This document shows positions 50,959 through 60,390 of a stretch of 64,000 nucleotides of DNA, one piece after another. The stretch comes from Desulfitobacterium_A sp035539115. Its GTDB lineage: Bacteria > Bacillota > Desulfitobacteriia > Desulfitobacteriales > Desulfitobacteriaceae. The stretch covers positions 1 through 64,000 of the forward strand of contig NZ_DATLJA010000086.1 in NCBI RefSeq assembly GCF_035539115.1, given 5' to 3'. The notes below the pieces were generated by a model. The model saw nothing but the letters and a program-made list of their open reading frames with translations. It had not been told where the DNA came from and did no database searches. Within the stretch, counting starts at the first letter, position 1; every line of letters starts with the position of its first letter. The translations under genes were made by a program, and so were the position numbers.

Positions 50959-52172
50959 TGCTCGTAGATTTTGGACCATTTTGGCATGGACGGGTCATTT
51001 TTGCTGCGCGCGGGGATCAACTTGCTCGCTTTGTCAATGAAGGAATTCGGGAGGGCATCGTTTTTTATAAAACCCAAAAATCGGAGCGGGGTCTTAAAGC
51101 TCAAGTTAAAATTGCGGATTTCAAGAAATTACGCCGTGCTGCCCGCCTAACGCATACGCGAGTCCATATTCTCGCAAAATATGGTTGGCCCTTTATTGCC
51201 CTCCGCTGGTGGCGAAGAAAAACCTTGATTGCAGGTATTCTCTTGATCGGGATAACACTTGCTGTTTTGTCCCAAATGGTGTTGTCCATTGAAGTGAAGG
51301 GTAATAAAGTGATTCCGACGGAGCAGCTCCTTCAAAGTGCAGATAATCTAGGGTTGAAAACCTGGGTTTGGCAGAAAAATGTGGATACCCGTAAAATTGC
51401 TGAAGCTTTAGTTGAGGAATTTCCAGATGTGGCTTGGGTTGGGATAGATAATCAAGGAACTCAAATCAATATTAACGTCAAAGAAAAAATCCGCCCCATT
51501 GTCCAGACGGAGCGAGGAAATCTTGTCGCCAGTAAGACAGGAATCATTCAAGAGCTGATGGTCATTCAGGGAACTCCGCTGGTTCACGAAGGAGAAACGG
51601 TAAAAGCCGGCCAGGTTTTGATTGAGGCTCCAGTGAACCTTGATAATCCAAGCGCTCAGCCAAAACCTGGTGTCGTCTCGAAGCCTAACCCAACTTTGCC
51701 CCATGCGATTCCAGCGGCAAAAGGTTTTGCTCGGGCACGCGTTTGGTATAGTGCTGAAGGTAAGGTGCCCTTGACTGAAGATAAAATTGAAGAGAGTGGG
51801 CGGAGCGCAAAAGGATGGGGTATAAAAATCGGTAACCGAGTCATAATGGTAACAACACCAGAATCCCCTTTTCCGCAAGTGACGAAAGAAGTTAAGATTT
51901 ACGCTTATACCTTCGGGAGGAATTGGCACCTGCCTGTCGAAATACTATCCATTGACTATAAGGAATTAGAGACGGTACATCTCGAACGTACAAAAGCCGA
52001 AGCCCAACAAATCGCCGAGAAGGAAGCTAAAGCAGAGCTCCAATCGAGGATTTCTCCAGGGGCTAGCATTATCGAGGAGACCGTGCGTGTCTTAGCCAGT
52101 AGTGGTGAGGTAGAGCGAGTTCGCGTCGAAACAGAAACGTATGAGGATTTAGCGGTGTATCCGAATCCGTAA
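50958..52172 (+). CDS. yqfD: Sporulation protein YqfD
   Basis: A 404-residue protein with a cytoplasmic N-terminus, one transmembrane helix (TLIAGILLIGITLAVLSQMV, ~residues 89-108) and a POTRA-like part (VLSIEVKGNKVIPTEQLL) followed by a long extracytoplasmic domain. Sporulation gene next to phoH as usual. Translationally coupled to yqfC. Confidence 0.9.
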   Translation: MLVDFGPFWHGRVIFAARGDQLARFVNEGIREGIVFYKTQKSERGLKAQVKIADFKKLRRAARLTHTRVHILAKYGWPFIALRWWRRKTLIAGILLIGITLAVLSQMVLSIEVKGNKVIPTEQLLQSADNLGLKTWVWQKNVDTRKIAEALVEEFPDVAWVGIDNQGTQININVKEKIRPIVQTERGNLVASKTGIIQELMVIQGTPLVHEGETVKAGQVLIEAPVNLDNPSAQPKPGVVSKPNPTLPHAIPAAKGFARARVWYSAEGKVPLTEDKIEESGRSAKGWGIKIGNRVIMVTTPESPFPQVTKEVKIYAYTFGRNWHLPVEILSIDYKELETVHLERTKAEAQQIAEKEAKAELQSRISPGASIIEETVRVLASSGEVERVRVETETYEDLAVYPNP

Positions 52173-52185
52173 TGGAGGCGAAAGA

Positions 52186-53163
52186 TTGACGAAGGAATCG
52201 AAGATCATTTTGAATGATACAGCTGAAGCGATGAATCTACTTGGATTAGAAGATGCCCATTTGCGACTGTTAGAAGAACGTTTAGGCGGACGGGGCATTG
52301 TCCGTGGGGGAGAAATGACCATTACGGGTGAGCCTGAAGAAGTCGAAAAAACGGAAAAAGCGGTCAAAGAACTTTTGGCGATGATTCGACAAGGACATCA
52401 TTTAACACCTACTGATGTTTTATATATTATTTCCCAAGTCGAAGAAGGACAGGATTCAGGAATGGCAGACACGCTTGCCAAAGTTATCGCGACAACCCAT
52501 CGAGGGCGTCCAATCAAAGCCAAAACCTTAGGCCAGGCGGAGTACTTAGAGTCAATTGATAAAAATACGCTTGTTTTTGGCATCGGTCCTGCGGGAACAG
52601 GCAAAACATATTTAGCTGTCGTCATGGCTGTACGCGCTCTCCGGTCGAAGGCGGTCAATCGGATCGTTCTCACCCGGCCAGCCGTCGAAGCAGGGGAAAA
52701 GTTAGGCTTTTTGCCTGGAGATCTTCAAGAGAAAATTGATCCCTATCTACGGCCGCTTTATGATGCCTTATATGATTTGTTAGGTCCGGAAACGGTTCAG
52801 CGGTACGTGGAAAAGGGGACGATCGAAATAGCACCTCTTGCCTATATGCGTGGACGAACCCTTGACGATTCGTTTATTATTCTGGACGAAGCACAAAATA
52901 CGACACCCGAACAAATGAAGATGTTTTTAACCAGGCTTGGCTTCGCTTCTCAAGCGGTAGTGACTGGGGATGTCACGCAAGTTGATTTACCGCGTGGGCA
53001 CTATTCAGGTTTAGTTGAAGTTCAAAAAATCTTAAAAGATATTTCTGATATCTCCTTTCACTATTTTACAGCGGCCGATGTTGTCCGCAATCCGCTCGTT
53101 CAGAAGATTATCCAGGCCTATGAAAAGATGGAAGAAAGCGAAGGTCGGCGGGATTTCCATTAG
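52186..53163 (+). CDS. phoH: PhoH family ATPase
   Basis: A 325-residue PhoH/PhoL-type protein: N-terminal KH-like part, Walker A GPAGTGKT at residues 134-141, Walker B FIILDEAQN at ~229-237, and GDVTQVDLP. Such ATPases lie before ybeY and are linked to RNA metabolism. TTG 52186 follows ATGGAGGCG. Confidence 0.92.
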   Translation: MTKESKIILNDTAEAMNLLGLEDAHLRLLEERLGGRGIVRGGEMTITGEPEEVEKTEKAVKELLAMIRQGHHLTPTDVLYIISQVEEGQDSGMADTLAKVIATTHRGRPIKAKTLGQAEYLESIDKNTLVFGIGPAGTGKTYLAVVMAVRALRSKAVNRIVLTRPAVEAGEKLGFLPGDLQEKIDPYLRPLYDALYDLLGPETVQRYVEKGTIEIAPLAYMRGRTLDDSFIILDEAQNTTPEQMKMFLTRLGFASQAVVTGDVTQVDLPRGHYSGLVEVQKILKDISDISFHYFTAADVVRNPLVQKIIQAYEKMEESEGRRDFH

Positions 53164-53184
53164 AATTCCGTTCGTGAAAGAAGG

Positions 53185-55446
53185 ATGTATTTGAAGATTA
53201 GGGAACTATGGCCTCTGAATTCCATGACGAATTTCAAGAGAAACACCACTTGGCAGCCCATTATTGCCGTCGTGGTGTATTTTCTGCTATTTACCTTTCT
53301 ACTATCCTCTGGACTTTTTATGTCCAGATTGCATATTGATTTAGGAGAGCCCAGTACCCAACTCATCAAGGCCCCTTGGACTAAAGATATTGAGGATATG
53401 GATAAATATCGTCAAGACCAAGATGCAGCAGCTCAAGCGGTCAAACCTATTTACAAACCGGATGAAGATTATATCGCCAATGTTGCGCGAGATTTAAGCA
53501 AGGCGTTTATGGCACTTCAGGAGGCTGTTAATTCTAAAGTGGAGGATCCTGCCAGGATCACGAAGCTTCGCCAAACAACTCCCTTTGCCGCTTTGCCGGA
53601 TGGGATCTTGGCGAGTCTGATTAAAGCCTCTCCTCAACTCCTTGACGAGAAGGAGCAAACTGCCACCCAACTTATTATGGGTAATGCCCGGGGAAGCGAT
53701 ACAGGAGCACGTGAACCTGGTGAAGTAGTTACACTCCGCGACCGGATGAAACTAGATATTGATAATGCTCCGATGACGGATGATTTTAAAGTATTTTTAC
53801 AAGCCTTTGTTGAATCGAAAATCACGCATCCGACGTTACTGGTGAATGAACAAGACACCGAAAAGTTACGCCAAACCGCTCGAGCTTCGGTGAAGCTTGA
53901 AGTTCATAGTTATAAAGCCGGCCAAAAGATCGTTGGACCCGGTGAGATTGTAGACGAAGGCGTTATGCGGGTGTTGGCTGCTTATGGGCTGGTGGAGAAT
54001 CGTTCGCCTTGGCGTTCTGTCGCTGGAATAGCCCTTATTGTTTTAATCAGTATGCTATCCATGATCCTTTATGCACGCCAGTATCGACGACATATTCCTC
54101 AACTGCTGCCTAAGATGATTTTAGTCGGGCTAAGTATAACCCTTGTCTTGATTATTGGGAAAGCCATTATTGCTTTAAATCTAGGAGGACCCCAATTTAA
54201 TTCCCTGGTCGGGATGCTCATTCCTGTTGCCTGGGCGACCATGACGATCGCTATTTTGGTCGATCCAGGGACCGCGCTCTTAAGTTCAATCATCTTAGCG
54301 GTCTTTGTCGGAATTTTAGCGGATCCAGTCGTGACTACTTCCTTTGGCTTACAGGTAGCACTCGTTGCTTTATTTAGTGGCGTTATTGGGGTGTATAGCG
54401 TCTCACGTTTGAGTCAGCGATCAGATTTGGCCCGTGCTGGTTTATTTATCGCCGCAGTCAATATCCTTACTGTAAGCGGAATTGCCCTGACCTCAGGTAT
54501 GGGACTTTCAGCTTGGGCTGTGGGAATTTTACTCGGCGTTGTTAATGGTTTAGCCTCTTCTGTACTTACGGTTGGTACCTTACATTGGTTTGAAGCCGGT
54601 TTCCATATTACCTCGGCGATTCGTTTATTGGAATTATCTAATCCCAATCGGCCCCTTCTTAAACGTTTATTGGTGGAGGCCCCGGGAACTTATCACCACA
54701 GCATTCTTGTGGGGAATTTAGCGGAAGCAGCTGCTGAAATCGTCGAAGCGGATGCGATTCTAGTGCGGGTCGGGGCAATGTATCATGATATTGGTAAGCT
54801 CAAACGCCCGTATTTTTTCATCGAAAATCAATTTTCTCAAGATAATCCTCATGATAAAATTGCGCCTACGTTAAGTGCGCTCATCATTACCTCACATATT
54901 AAGGATGGGTTGGAAATGGCTCGGGAGCATAAGTTGCCGCAGTCCATCCAAGATATTATAGCCCAGCATCATGGAGATAGTTTAGTCAGCTTCTTTTATC
55001 ATAAGGCGATTGAAGAAAATCTTGAGATTCCCGAAGAAACGTTTCGCTATGAAGGCCCTAGGCCTCAGACGAAAGAAGCTGCTCTGGTTATGCTTGCCGA
55101 TAGTGTGGAGGCTGCAGTCCGGTCGATGAAGCAAGCTACCCCTGGACGGATTGAAGGGCTTGTTCGGAAGCTGATTAAGGATAAATTTAATGATGATCAA
55201 CTCAATCAATGTAATTTAACCTTTAGAGATCTTGATAAGATCGCCACCGCGTTTGTCCGAGTTTTGAGCGGGATTTTTCACTCTCGTGTGGAATATCCAG
55301 AATTACCGCATAAAACAGAGGATGCGGTACCTGTACTTGCTAGTGAACAAGAAGGTGGTCTAGATAAGGGAGAAGAGAATCAAATTGAATTAGACCGAGG
55401 ATATACCTTAGATGATACTGAAGATGAAACAAAACAGGATACTTAA
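53185..55446 (+). CDS. pgpH: 7TMR-HD type HD-domain phosphohydrolase (PgpH)
   Basis: A 753-residue membrane enzyme: one N-terminal helix, a 7TMR-HDED extracellular domain (~residues 60-270), seven helices (~285-480) and a cytoplasmic HD domain with H534-D535 in MYHDIGKLKRP. PgpH of Listeria cleaves cyclic di-AMP. The start is uncertain: ATG 53185 has AAGAAGG directly before it, and TTG 53191 or ATG 53224 are other options. Confidence 0.9.
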   Translation: MYLKIRELWPLNSMTNFKRNTTWQPIIAVVVYFLLFTFLLSSGLFMSRLHIDLGEPSTQLIKAPWTKDIEDMDKYRQDQDAAAQAVKPIYKPDEDYIANVARDLSKAFMALQEAVNSKVEDPARITKLRQTTPFAALPDGILASLIKASPQLLDEKEQTATQLIMGNARGSDTGAREPGEVVTLRDRMKLDIDNAPMTDDFKVFLQAFVESKITHPTLLVNEQDTEKLRQTARASVKLEVHSYKAGQKIVGPGEIVDEGVMRVLAAYGLVENRSPWRSVAGIALIVLISMLSMILYARQYRRHIPQLLPKMILVGLSITLVLIIGKAIIALNLGGPQFNSLVGMLIPVAWATMTIAILVDPGTALLSSIILAVFVGILADPVVTTSFGLQVALVALFSGVIGVYSVSRLSQRSDLARAGLFIAAVNILTVSGIALTSGMGLSAWAVGILLGVVNGLASSVLTVGTLHWFEAGFHITSAIRLLELSNPNRPLLKRLLVEAPGTYHHSILVGNLAEAAAEIVEADAILVRVGAMYHDIGKLKRPYFFIENQFSQDNPHDKIAPTLSALIITSHIKDGLEMAREHKLPQSIQDIIAQHHGDSLVSFFYHKAIEENLEIPEETFRYEGPRPQTKEAALVMLADSVEAAVRSMKQATPGRIEGLVRKLIKDKFNDDQLNQCNLTFRDLDKIATAFVRVLSGIFHSRVEYPELPHKTEDAVPVLASEQEGGLDKGEENQIELDRGYTLDDTEDETKQDT

Positions 55447-55490
55447 TGATGATTCTCAAATCTATAGATACGCCTAGAACGAAGGGAGGG

Positions 55491-55515
55491 AGGAGTTGCC
55501 CTAAGGGTAACTCCT
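55491..55515 (+). promoter_or_regulatory. Hairpin between the ribosome binding site and start of ybeY
   Basis: AGGAGTTGCCC and GGGTAACTCCT form an 11-pair stem with a TAA loop. The purine-rich site GAAGGGAGGG (55481-55490) lies directly 5' and the TTG start five bases 3' of the stem, so folding would bring them to a normal distance. Confidence 0.55.
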
Positions 55516-55520
55516 AGAAT

Positions 55521-55997
55521 TTGTTATTAGATATTAATTGGGAAGAACAGACGATTCCTGAAGCTGAGCGGGAACGGATTCAAGAATATTTTGAACGAGG
55601 AATCGCTGAAGCTCTTAAGGTTGCTGAAGGGTCTGAAGAAGCTGAGATAAGTCTCTCTCTGGTTGACGACAAAAGAATCCATGAACTGAATCGGGAATAC
55701 CGTGGAGTTGACCGTCCGACAGATGTTCTTTCTTTTGCACTTCAAGAAGATGCGGAAGAGGAACCTGAGATCTTGGATTTTGAAGATGAGATCCTTGGGG
55801 ACATCATTATCTCCGTTGAGAGAGCGAGAGTACAGGCTGAGGAATATGGGCATTCCTTTGAACGAGAACTTGTTTATCTGGCTGTGCACGGAACTTTGCA
55901 TTTACTGGGGTATGATCATGAAGCAGAAGAAGATAAGGCAGAAATGCGCCACCAGGAAGAAACGGTGATGAACCGAATCGGTCTCTTGAGAGAGTAA
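55521..55997 (+). CDS. ybeY: Endoribonuclease YbeY (rRNA maturation)
   Basis: A 158-residue metal-dependent RNase. The zinc motif H123-x3-H127-x5-H133 (HGTLHLLGYDH) and RPTDVLSFAL are clear. It acts in 16S rRNA 3' end processing and ribosome quality control. TTG 55521 is the only start, as a stop codon lies two codons upstream in frame; the ribosome site is separated by a hairpin. Confidence 0.94.
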   Translation: MLLDINWEEQTIPEAERERIQEYFERGIAEALKVAEGSEEAEISLSLVDDKRIHELNREYRGVDRPTDVLSFALQEDAEEEPEILDFEDEILGDIIISVERARVQAEEYGHSFERELVYLAVHGTLHLLGYDHEAEEDKAEMRHQEETVMNRIGLLRE

Positions 55998-56010
55998 AGG
56001 TGGGGAATTC

Positions 56011-56400
56011 ATGGAGAAATATCCGAAGACTAATTCGTTCTGGCGGAGTCTCGGTCAGGCTTACCGGGGAATTAAATATTCCTGGAAAACTGAAAAACAT
56101 TTCCAATTTCATATTTTTGCAGGAAGTCTTGTTCTAGCCATAGCCTGGTGGTGTCAACTCACGTGGGTGGAATGGGTGCTGATCATCCTGGCGATTGGTA
56201 GTGTGATCGCGGCTGAAGTGATGAACACGGCAGTTGAACTTGTTGTTGATTTAGTTCAACCGAATTTTCATCCTATAGCAGGAATGGCAAAGGATGTATC
56301 CGCAGGCGCTGTTTTAGTGACCGCCCTTCAGTCGGTGGTTATCGGTCTTTTCATTTTTGGACCGCCGTTATGGCGCTGGATTCTGCATTCGCTGAGGTAG
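56011..56400 (+). CDS. dgkA: Diacylglycerol/undecaprenol kinase
   Basis: A 129-residue membrane protein with an N-terminal amphipathic segment (SLGQAYRGIKYSWKTEKHFQ) and three helices with the conserved EVMNTAVELVVDLV active-site helix. In Gram-positives this family phosphorylates undecaprenol. ATG 56011 behind AAGGTGGGG, 13 bases after ybeY. Confidence 0.93.
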   Translation: MEKYPKTNSFWRSLGQAYRGIKYSWKTEKHFQFHIFAGSLVLAIAWWCQLTWVEWVLIILAIGSVIAAEVMNTAVELVVDLVQPNFHPIAGMAKDVSAGAVLVTALQSVVIGLFIFGPPLWRWILHSLR

Positions 56401-56486
56401 AATTCAAATGTAGCTTTGGGGTCTTTAGTTTTTTTATTCAAGCACTAAATACTAGGAAAGCCACTGCTGAATCGGAGGTGTAATTT

Positions 56487-56903
56487 ATGGATCAGTTTAT
56501 TGGGATTACCCCCAAGGAACAAGAAGAACTTATTCGGCTTGCCCAGCAGGCTTACCCAAAAGCCTATGTTCCGTATTCACACTATCCAGTCGGGGCTGCA
56601 ACGTTATGGGCTTCGGGGAAGATCTTTGCGGGATGTAACGTAGAGAATGCTAGCTTTGGGTTAACGGTGTGCGCGGAACGAAACTCAATTTTTCAGGCCA
56701 TTGCTCAAGGGGAAACAAAGCTAAAGGCTGTTGCGGTGGCCGTTCCTACGGAAGCTTTCCCCTCTCCCTGTGGAGCGTGTCGACAGGTTCTCCGAGAATT
56801 TGCAGAGGATTGCCTGGTTATCCTGGTGAATGGGCAGGGAGAAACTCAGCTAACCCATCTCAAAACGTTGCTTCCAGATTCCTTTGGACCGGAGTATCTA
56901 TAA
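56487..56903 (+). CDS. cdd: Cytidine deaminase
   Basis: A 138-residue enzyme with the zinc motif CAE (TVCAERNSIFQAI preceded by NVENASFG) and PSPCGACRQVL. It deaminates cytidine and deoxycytidine for pyrimidine salvage. ATG 56487 follows CGGAGGTG. Placement between dgkA and era is the standard order. Confidence 0.95.
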   Translation: MDQFIGITPKEQEELIRLAQQAYPKAYVPYSHYPVGAATLWASGKIFAGCNVENASFGLTVCAERNSIFQAIAQGETKLKAVAVAVPTEAFPSPCGACRQVLREFAEDCLVILVNGQGETQLTHLKTLLPDSFGPEYL

Positions 56904-57037
56904 TAAAAGTTATCAAAAGAGGGATGATATCTAGATTATCGTTTTAAAATTTTGGATATCTAACTTAAAGTTAAAATAAAAAGCATAAGCTCAAATAAAA
57001 ATCTAAACCTAATATTGAATTAAGGAAGTGTAATAAT

Positions 57038-57949
57038 TTGAAATTAACGAATCAATCCTCCGGATTTCGTTCCGGATTTGTCTCAGTTATAGGACGTCCT
57101 AATGCAGGAAAATCAACACTCCTGAATCAGCTTTTAGGGCAGAAAATTCTTATTATGTCTGATAAACCCCAAACGACTCGTAATAAAATTCAATGTATCC
57201 TTACGGAAGAGCGGGGACAGGTCATTTTTTTGGATACTCCGGGCATACATAAACCCAAACATAAACTCGGGGAATTCATGTTGGATGCCGCTGTCGGTTC
57301 CATCCGTGGAGTAGACTTGGTATTATATATGGTCGATGGTTCAGCTGAATTTGGGGGTGGGGAACAATACATTATTAACGCCCTGAAACAGGTTAAAACA
57401 CCCTGTATTCTCGTTTTGAATAAGATCGATCTTCTGAACAAGGAACAAATTCTCAAGCTGATCCAAGACTATTCTCAACTCGCTGACTTTTTAGCCATCG
57501 TTCCGCTTTCAGCTAAGACTGGGGAGAACAAAGAGGAATTACTGAAAGTCATCTTCAATCAATTATCTGAAGGGCCAATGTACTATCCTGAGGATGAAGT
57601 AACGGATCAACCAGAGCGTTTCATTATGGCAGAACTGGTGCGGGAAAAAGTCCTTCAGCTCACCCGGGATGAAGTTCCGCATTCCATTGCGGTCATCGTT
57701 GAATCGGTTGAAGAAAAAACGACTCTCGTAAAAGTTCGGGCTTCAATTATTGTAGAACGGGATTCGCAAAAAGGAATTATCATCGGTCAGGGTGGGAAAC
57801 TCTTAAAAGAGATCGGTACTCTTGCACGGCTGGATATTGAAACCTTGCTTGGAAGTAAAGTTTTTCTCGAGCTTTTTGTGAAAGTGAAAAAGGACTGGCG
57901 GAACCAGGCTTTGAATTTACGGGAATTTGGTTATTCGAATCGGAAGTAA
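57038..57949 (+). CDS. era: GTPase Era
   Basis: A 303-residue GTPase: P-loop G19-RPNAGKST, DTPGIHKP, NKIDLL, and a C-terminal KH domain (GIIIGQGGKLLKEIG). It binds 16S rRNA during 30S assembly. TTG 57038 behind AGGAAGTG. The usual follower recO is displaced by deoC. Confidence 0.95.
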   Translation: MKLTNQSSGFRSGFVSVIGRPNAGKSTLLNQLLGQKILIMSDKPQTTRNKIQCILTEERGQVIFLDTPGIHKPKHKLGEFMLDAAVGSIRGVDLVLYMVDGSAEFGGGEQYIINALKQVKTPCILVLNKIDLLNKEQILKLIQDYSQLADFLAIVPLSAKTGENKEELLKVIFNQLSEGPMYYPEDEVTDQPERFIMAELVREKVLQLTRDEVPHSIAVIVESVEEKTTLVKVRASIIVERDSQKGIIIGQGGKLLKEIGTLARLDIETLLGSKVFLELFVKVKKDWRNQALNLREFGYSNRK

Positions 57950-57981
57950 GGAATTATCTTGAAGAAAGAAGGGGTTGTCCA

Positions 57982-58629
57982 ATGAATCTAGCAGGAATGA
58001 TTGACCATACGTTATTAAAGCCTGACGTGACCGAGAAGGATATTGTCAAGCTCTGCCATGAAGCGAAGCAATACCAATTTGCAACGGTTTGTGTCAACGG
58101 ATCCTATGCCCGCACGGCGTCGAAACTTCTCCATGGTACAGGCGTCGGGGTAGCAGTTGTGGTCGGGTTTCCTTTGGGTGCAACCTTAACGGAGATTAAA
58201 GTAGCCGAAGTTTTTGCTGCGAAAGCCCATGGGGCTCGCGAAATTGATATGGTTATGAATATCGGCTGGGCTAAGTCTGGAGATTGGGAAACCGTTGAAA
58301 AAGATATTGTCCGTGTAGTCGAAGCGGCGCACTGTTGCGGGGTAGCAGTCAAGGTGATTATCGAGACTTGCCTTCTCTCGGAAGAAGAAAAGCGTCAAGC
58401 TGCAGAAATCGTTAAGCGTTCAGGCGCAGAATTTATTAAGACTTCTACTGGATTTGCAGGTGGCGGGGCGACTGTAGAGGATGTCCGAAATCTGAAGGCT
58501 TGGGTCGGCGACGAAGTCAAAGTTAAAGCCTCCGGAGGAATTCGGACTCGCGAATTTGCCTTGCAACTTATCGAGGCTGGAGCGGAACGTATTGGAGCAA
58601 GCGCTGGGATACAGCTCATTACGGAATGA
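57982..58629 (+). CDS. deoC: Deoxyribose-phosphate aldolase
   Basis: A 215-residue aldolase that splits deoxyribose-5-phosphate into glyceraldehyde-3-phosphate and acetaldehyde. The Schiff-base lysine is K153 in FIKTSTGF; VKASGGIRT provides the second conserved lysine. ATG 57982. It lies between era and recO, near cdd, so nucleoside salvage genes are close to each other. Confidence 0.95.
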   Translation: MNLAGMIDHTLLKPDVTEKDIVKLCHEAKQYQFATVCVNGSYARTASKLLHGTGVGVAVVVGFPLGATLTEIKVAEVFAAKAHGAREIDMVMNIGWAKSGDWETVEKDIVRVVEAAHCCGVAVKVIIETCLLSEEEKRQAAEIVKRSGAEFIKTSTGFAGGGATVEDVRNLKAWVGDEVKVKASGGIRTREFALQLIEAGAERIGASAGIQLITE

Positions 58630-58673
58630 AGTATACTTAGTCAGCGACTGACTAACAATAATGGGGTGTAATC

Positions 58674-59492
58674 GTGAGTGTTTACCAAGCCGATGCGTTG
58701 GTGATCCGAAGTCGGGAATATGGCGAATCAGACCGATTGCTGACGCTTTTTTCGCGAGAACAGGGTAAACTTCACGCTGTGGCTAAGGGAGTTAGAAAGC
58801 CTAAAAGCCGACAAAGGGCTGGAGCACAACTCTTTACTTATGCAGATTTCCTGTTATATCGAGGGAGAACGCTGGACACGGTCAATCAAGCCAGCCCCAA
58901 AGAAAGTTTCCCCTTTTTGTGGGGCGATATGGAGAAGTGCTTGGCCGCTTCGGCTATTGTGGAGCTTCTCGATATTGGCACGATTCAGGGTCAACCTTAT
59001 CCAGAATTATTTACTTTAACTTTATCGAGCCTTTTTCTTTTGGAGTATCTTGACCCCGCGCTTCTGCAAAGCGCTTATACTTTACGTTTGCTAACTTATT
59101 TAGGATATCGCCCGAAGTTGTCCGAATGCTCGGTATGCGGGCAATCCATCCGTGGAACACGAGTCTACTTTGGCCTTGAAGAGGGTGGAGTCGTATGTGG
59201 TCAATGTTTAGGGGATAACGCAAGATTAGGTCGTTGGCTCCAAGCGGGAAGTATAGCTTTTATGAGACAGCTTTTAACGGTTGATTTAACAAAATTAGAT
59301 CGTCTACGGTGGAATGAAGGAATGAAAAAAGAGATATTAATATGCCTTCAATTCCTGAGTGAACAGACCTTTAATCGACGACTCAAGTCTTGGAGTATGG
59401 GGAGCCGCTTGGCAAACGTGGGACAAAACCAGAGCGGGAAGGACGGTCAGGTTAATGAGCGAAGTACTGTGGACAGAACTCGAGAAAGTTGA
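58674..59492 (+). CDS. recO: DNA repair protein RecO
   Basis: A 272-residue RecO: N-terminal OB fold (ALVIRSREYGESDRLLTLFS), helical middle part, and zinc-type cysteines CSVCG and CGQC (~residues 155-183). It loads RecA with RecR. GTG 58674 behind GGGGTGTAATC. The last ~38 bases overlap the start of the DUF4342 gene in another frame. Confidence 0.92.
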   Translation: MSVYQADALVIRSREYGESDRLLTLFSREQGKLHAVAKGVRKPKSRQRAGAQLFTYADFLLYRGRTLDTVNQASPKESFPFLWGDMEKCLAASAIVELLDIGTIQGQPYPELFTLTLSSLFLLEYLDPALLQSAYTLRLLTYLGYRPKLSECSVCGQSIRGTRVYFGLEEGGVVCGQCLGDNARLGRWLQAGSIAFMRQLLTVDLTKLDRLRWNEGMKKEILICLQFLSEQTFNRRLKSWSMGSRLANVGQNQSGKDGQVNERSTVDRTRES

Positions 59493-59937
59493 TGTGTTGC
59501 GGGAGCGCATGGGGATAAGCTATGAACAAGCACGTTTAGCCTTGGAAGCGACTCAGGGAGATCTCGTTAGGGCCTTAGCTAAACTTGAAGAAGAACAAAG
59601 CAGGGACGACGGGTTGGGCGGCCGACTAATGGATGGCCTCAAGGAACAGATAAAACGGATGAACAAAACGCAGCTTCATCTTAAGCATGAGGATAAAACA
59701 GTCCTTAGCATGTCAGCGCCTTTAGGAGTCGCCTTGGCGTACACGATTTGGAAGCGACCTACCTTAAGAATACTCGGACTTCTCGGGGCAGCAACGGCCG
59801 CGGTCAAACACTATGGGCTCGAAGTGGATAGTTTAGAAGAACAAGAAGAATATGATGAGTATCCTTATGATACTAAGACTGTAATCGTTCCCGATGAGGA
59901 ATCCGGGAAAAATAGGGAAGCTGGAATTAGTGAGTAA
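59455..59937 (+). CDS. DUF4342 domain protein with UBA-like N-terminus
   Basis: A 160-residue protein. Residues ~5-45 form a UBA-like helical domain (RERMGISYEQARLALEATQG), followed by a DUF4342-type hydrophobic region (SAPLGVALAYTIWKRPTLRI) and an acidic tail. ATG 59455 is chosen, inside the recO 3' end. In Clostridia it is a common neighbour of recO and glyQ; function unknown. Confidence 0.8.
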   Translation: MSEVLWTELEKVDVLRERMGISYEQARLALEATQGDLVRALAKLEEEQSRDDGLGGRLMDGLKEQIKRMNKTQLHLKHEDKTVLSMSAPLGVALAYTIWKRPTLRILGLLGAATAAVKHYGLEVDSLEEQEEYDEYPYDTKTVIVPDEESGKNREAGISE

Positions 59938-59975
59938 TTCAGAACATCCATGAATCGCAAGATAAGTTAAGATAT

Positions 59976-60004
59976 TTGACAGAAGAAAATTACCGGAATA
60001 TAAT
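59976..60004 (+). promoter_or_regulatory. Promoter of the glyQS leader
   Basis: TTGACA (59976-59981) and TATAAT (59999-60004), both consensus, with a 17-base spacer. Confidence 0.85.
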
Positions 60005-60011
60005 AAATTAA

Positions 60012-60222
60012 AATTGACTTTTTAGTGTAAGGATGAGTCAAAGATTCGACGATCCCTTTAGAGAGCCTAGTGTCGGTGAAAGCTAGGTGGGTTGAAGCGA
60101 ATTGGGGCAACTCGGAGCACTTTTAACGAAGAGGATCCTCACGTTTGAGGATCAAACAGGGTGGAACCGCGGGAAAAACTCTCGTCCCTGTAGCATTATG
60201 CTACGGGGGTGAGAGTTTTTTT
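60012..60222 (+). ncRNA. T-box leader of glyQS
   Basis: Contains the AGAGAGCC element of stem I, the T-box AGGGTGGAACCGCGGG (60158-60173) and a strong terminator (AACTCTCGTCCCTGTAG / CTACGGGGGTGAGAGTT plus seven T). It should sense uncharged tRNA-Gly. I could not fix the specifier codon. Oddly, 540 bases of repeats separate its terminator from glyQ. Confidence 0.9.
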
Positions 60223-60223
60223 A

Positions 60224-60319
60224 TACTAACAGAAAGTATAAGTTTTGGGCAGATAGCATAAGTGCAACTAAGGCTTCCGCCTACGCTAGAGGCTTGGCGC
60301 AAGCCAAGTTTTCTTTATT
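60224..60319. repeat. TACTAACAGA element, copy A4
   Basis: A 96-base unit identical by eye to the one at 1807-1902. It starts at the end of the T-run of the T-box terminator. Confidence 0.8.
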
Positions 60320-60390
60320 GTTTGCGACTACTCTAAAAAAGCCTTTGGTCTGTTCAGGTCAAATAGGTTGTTACTGGGGTTCTTGCAAGC

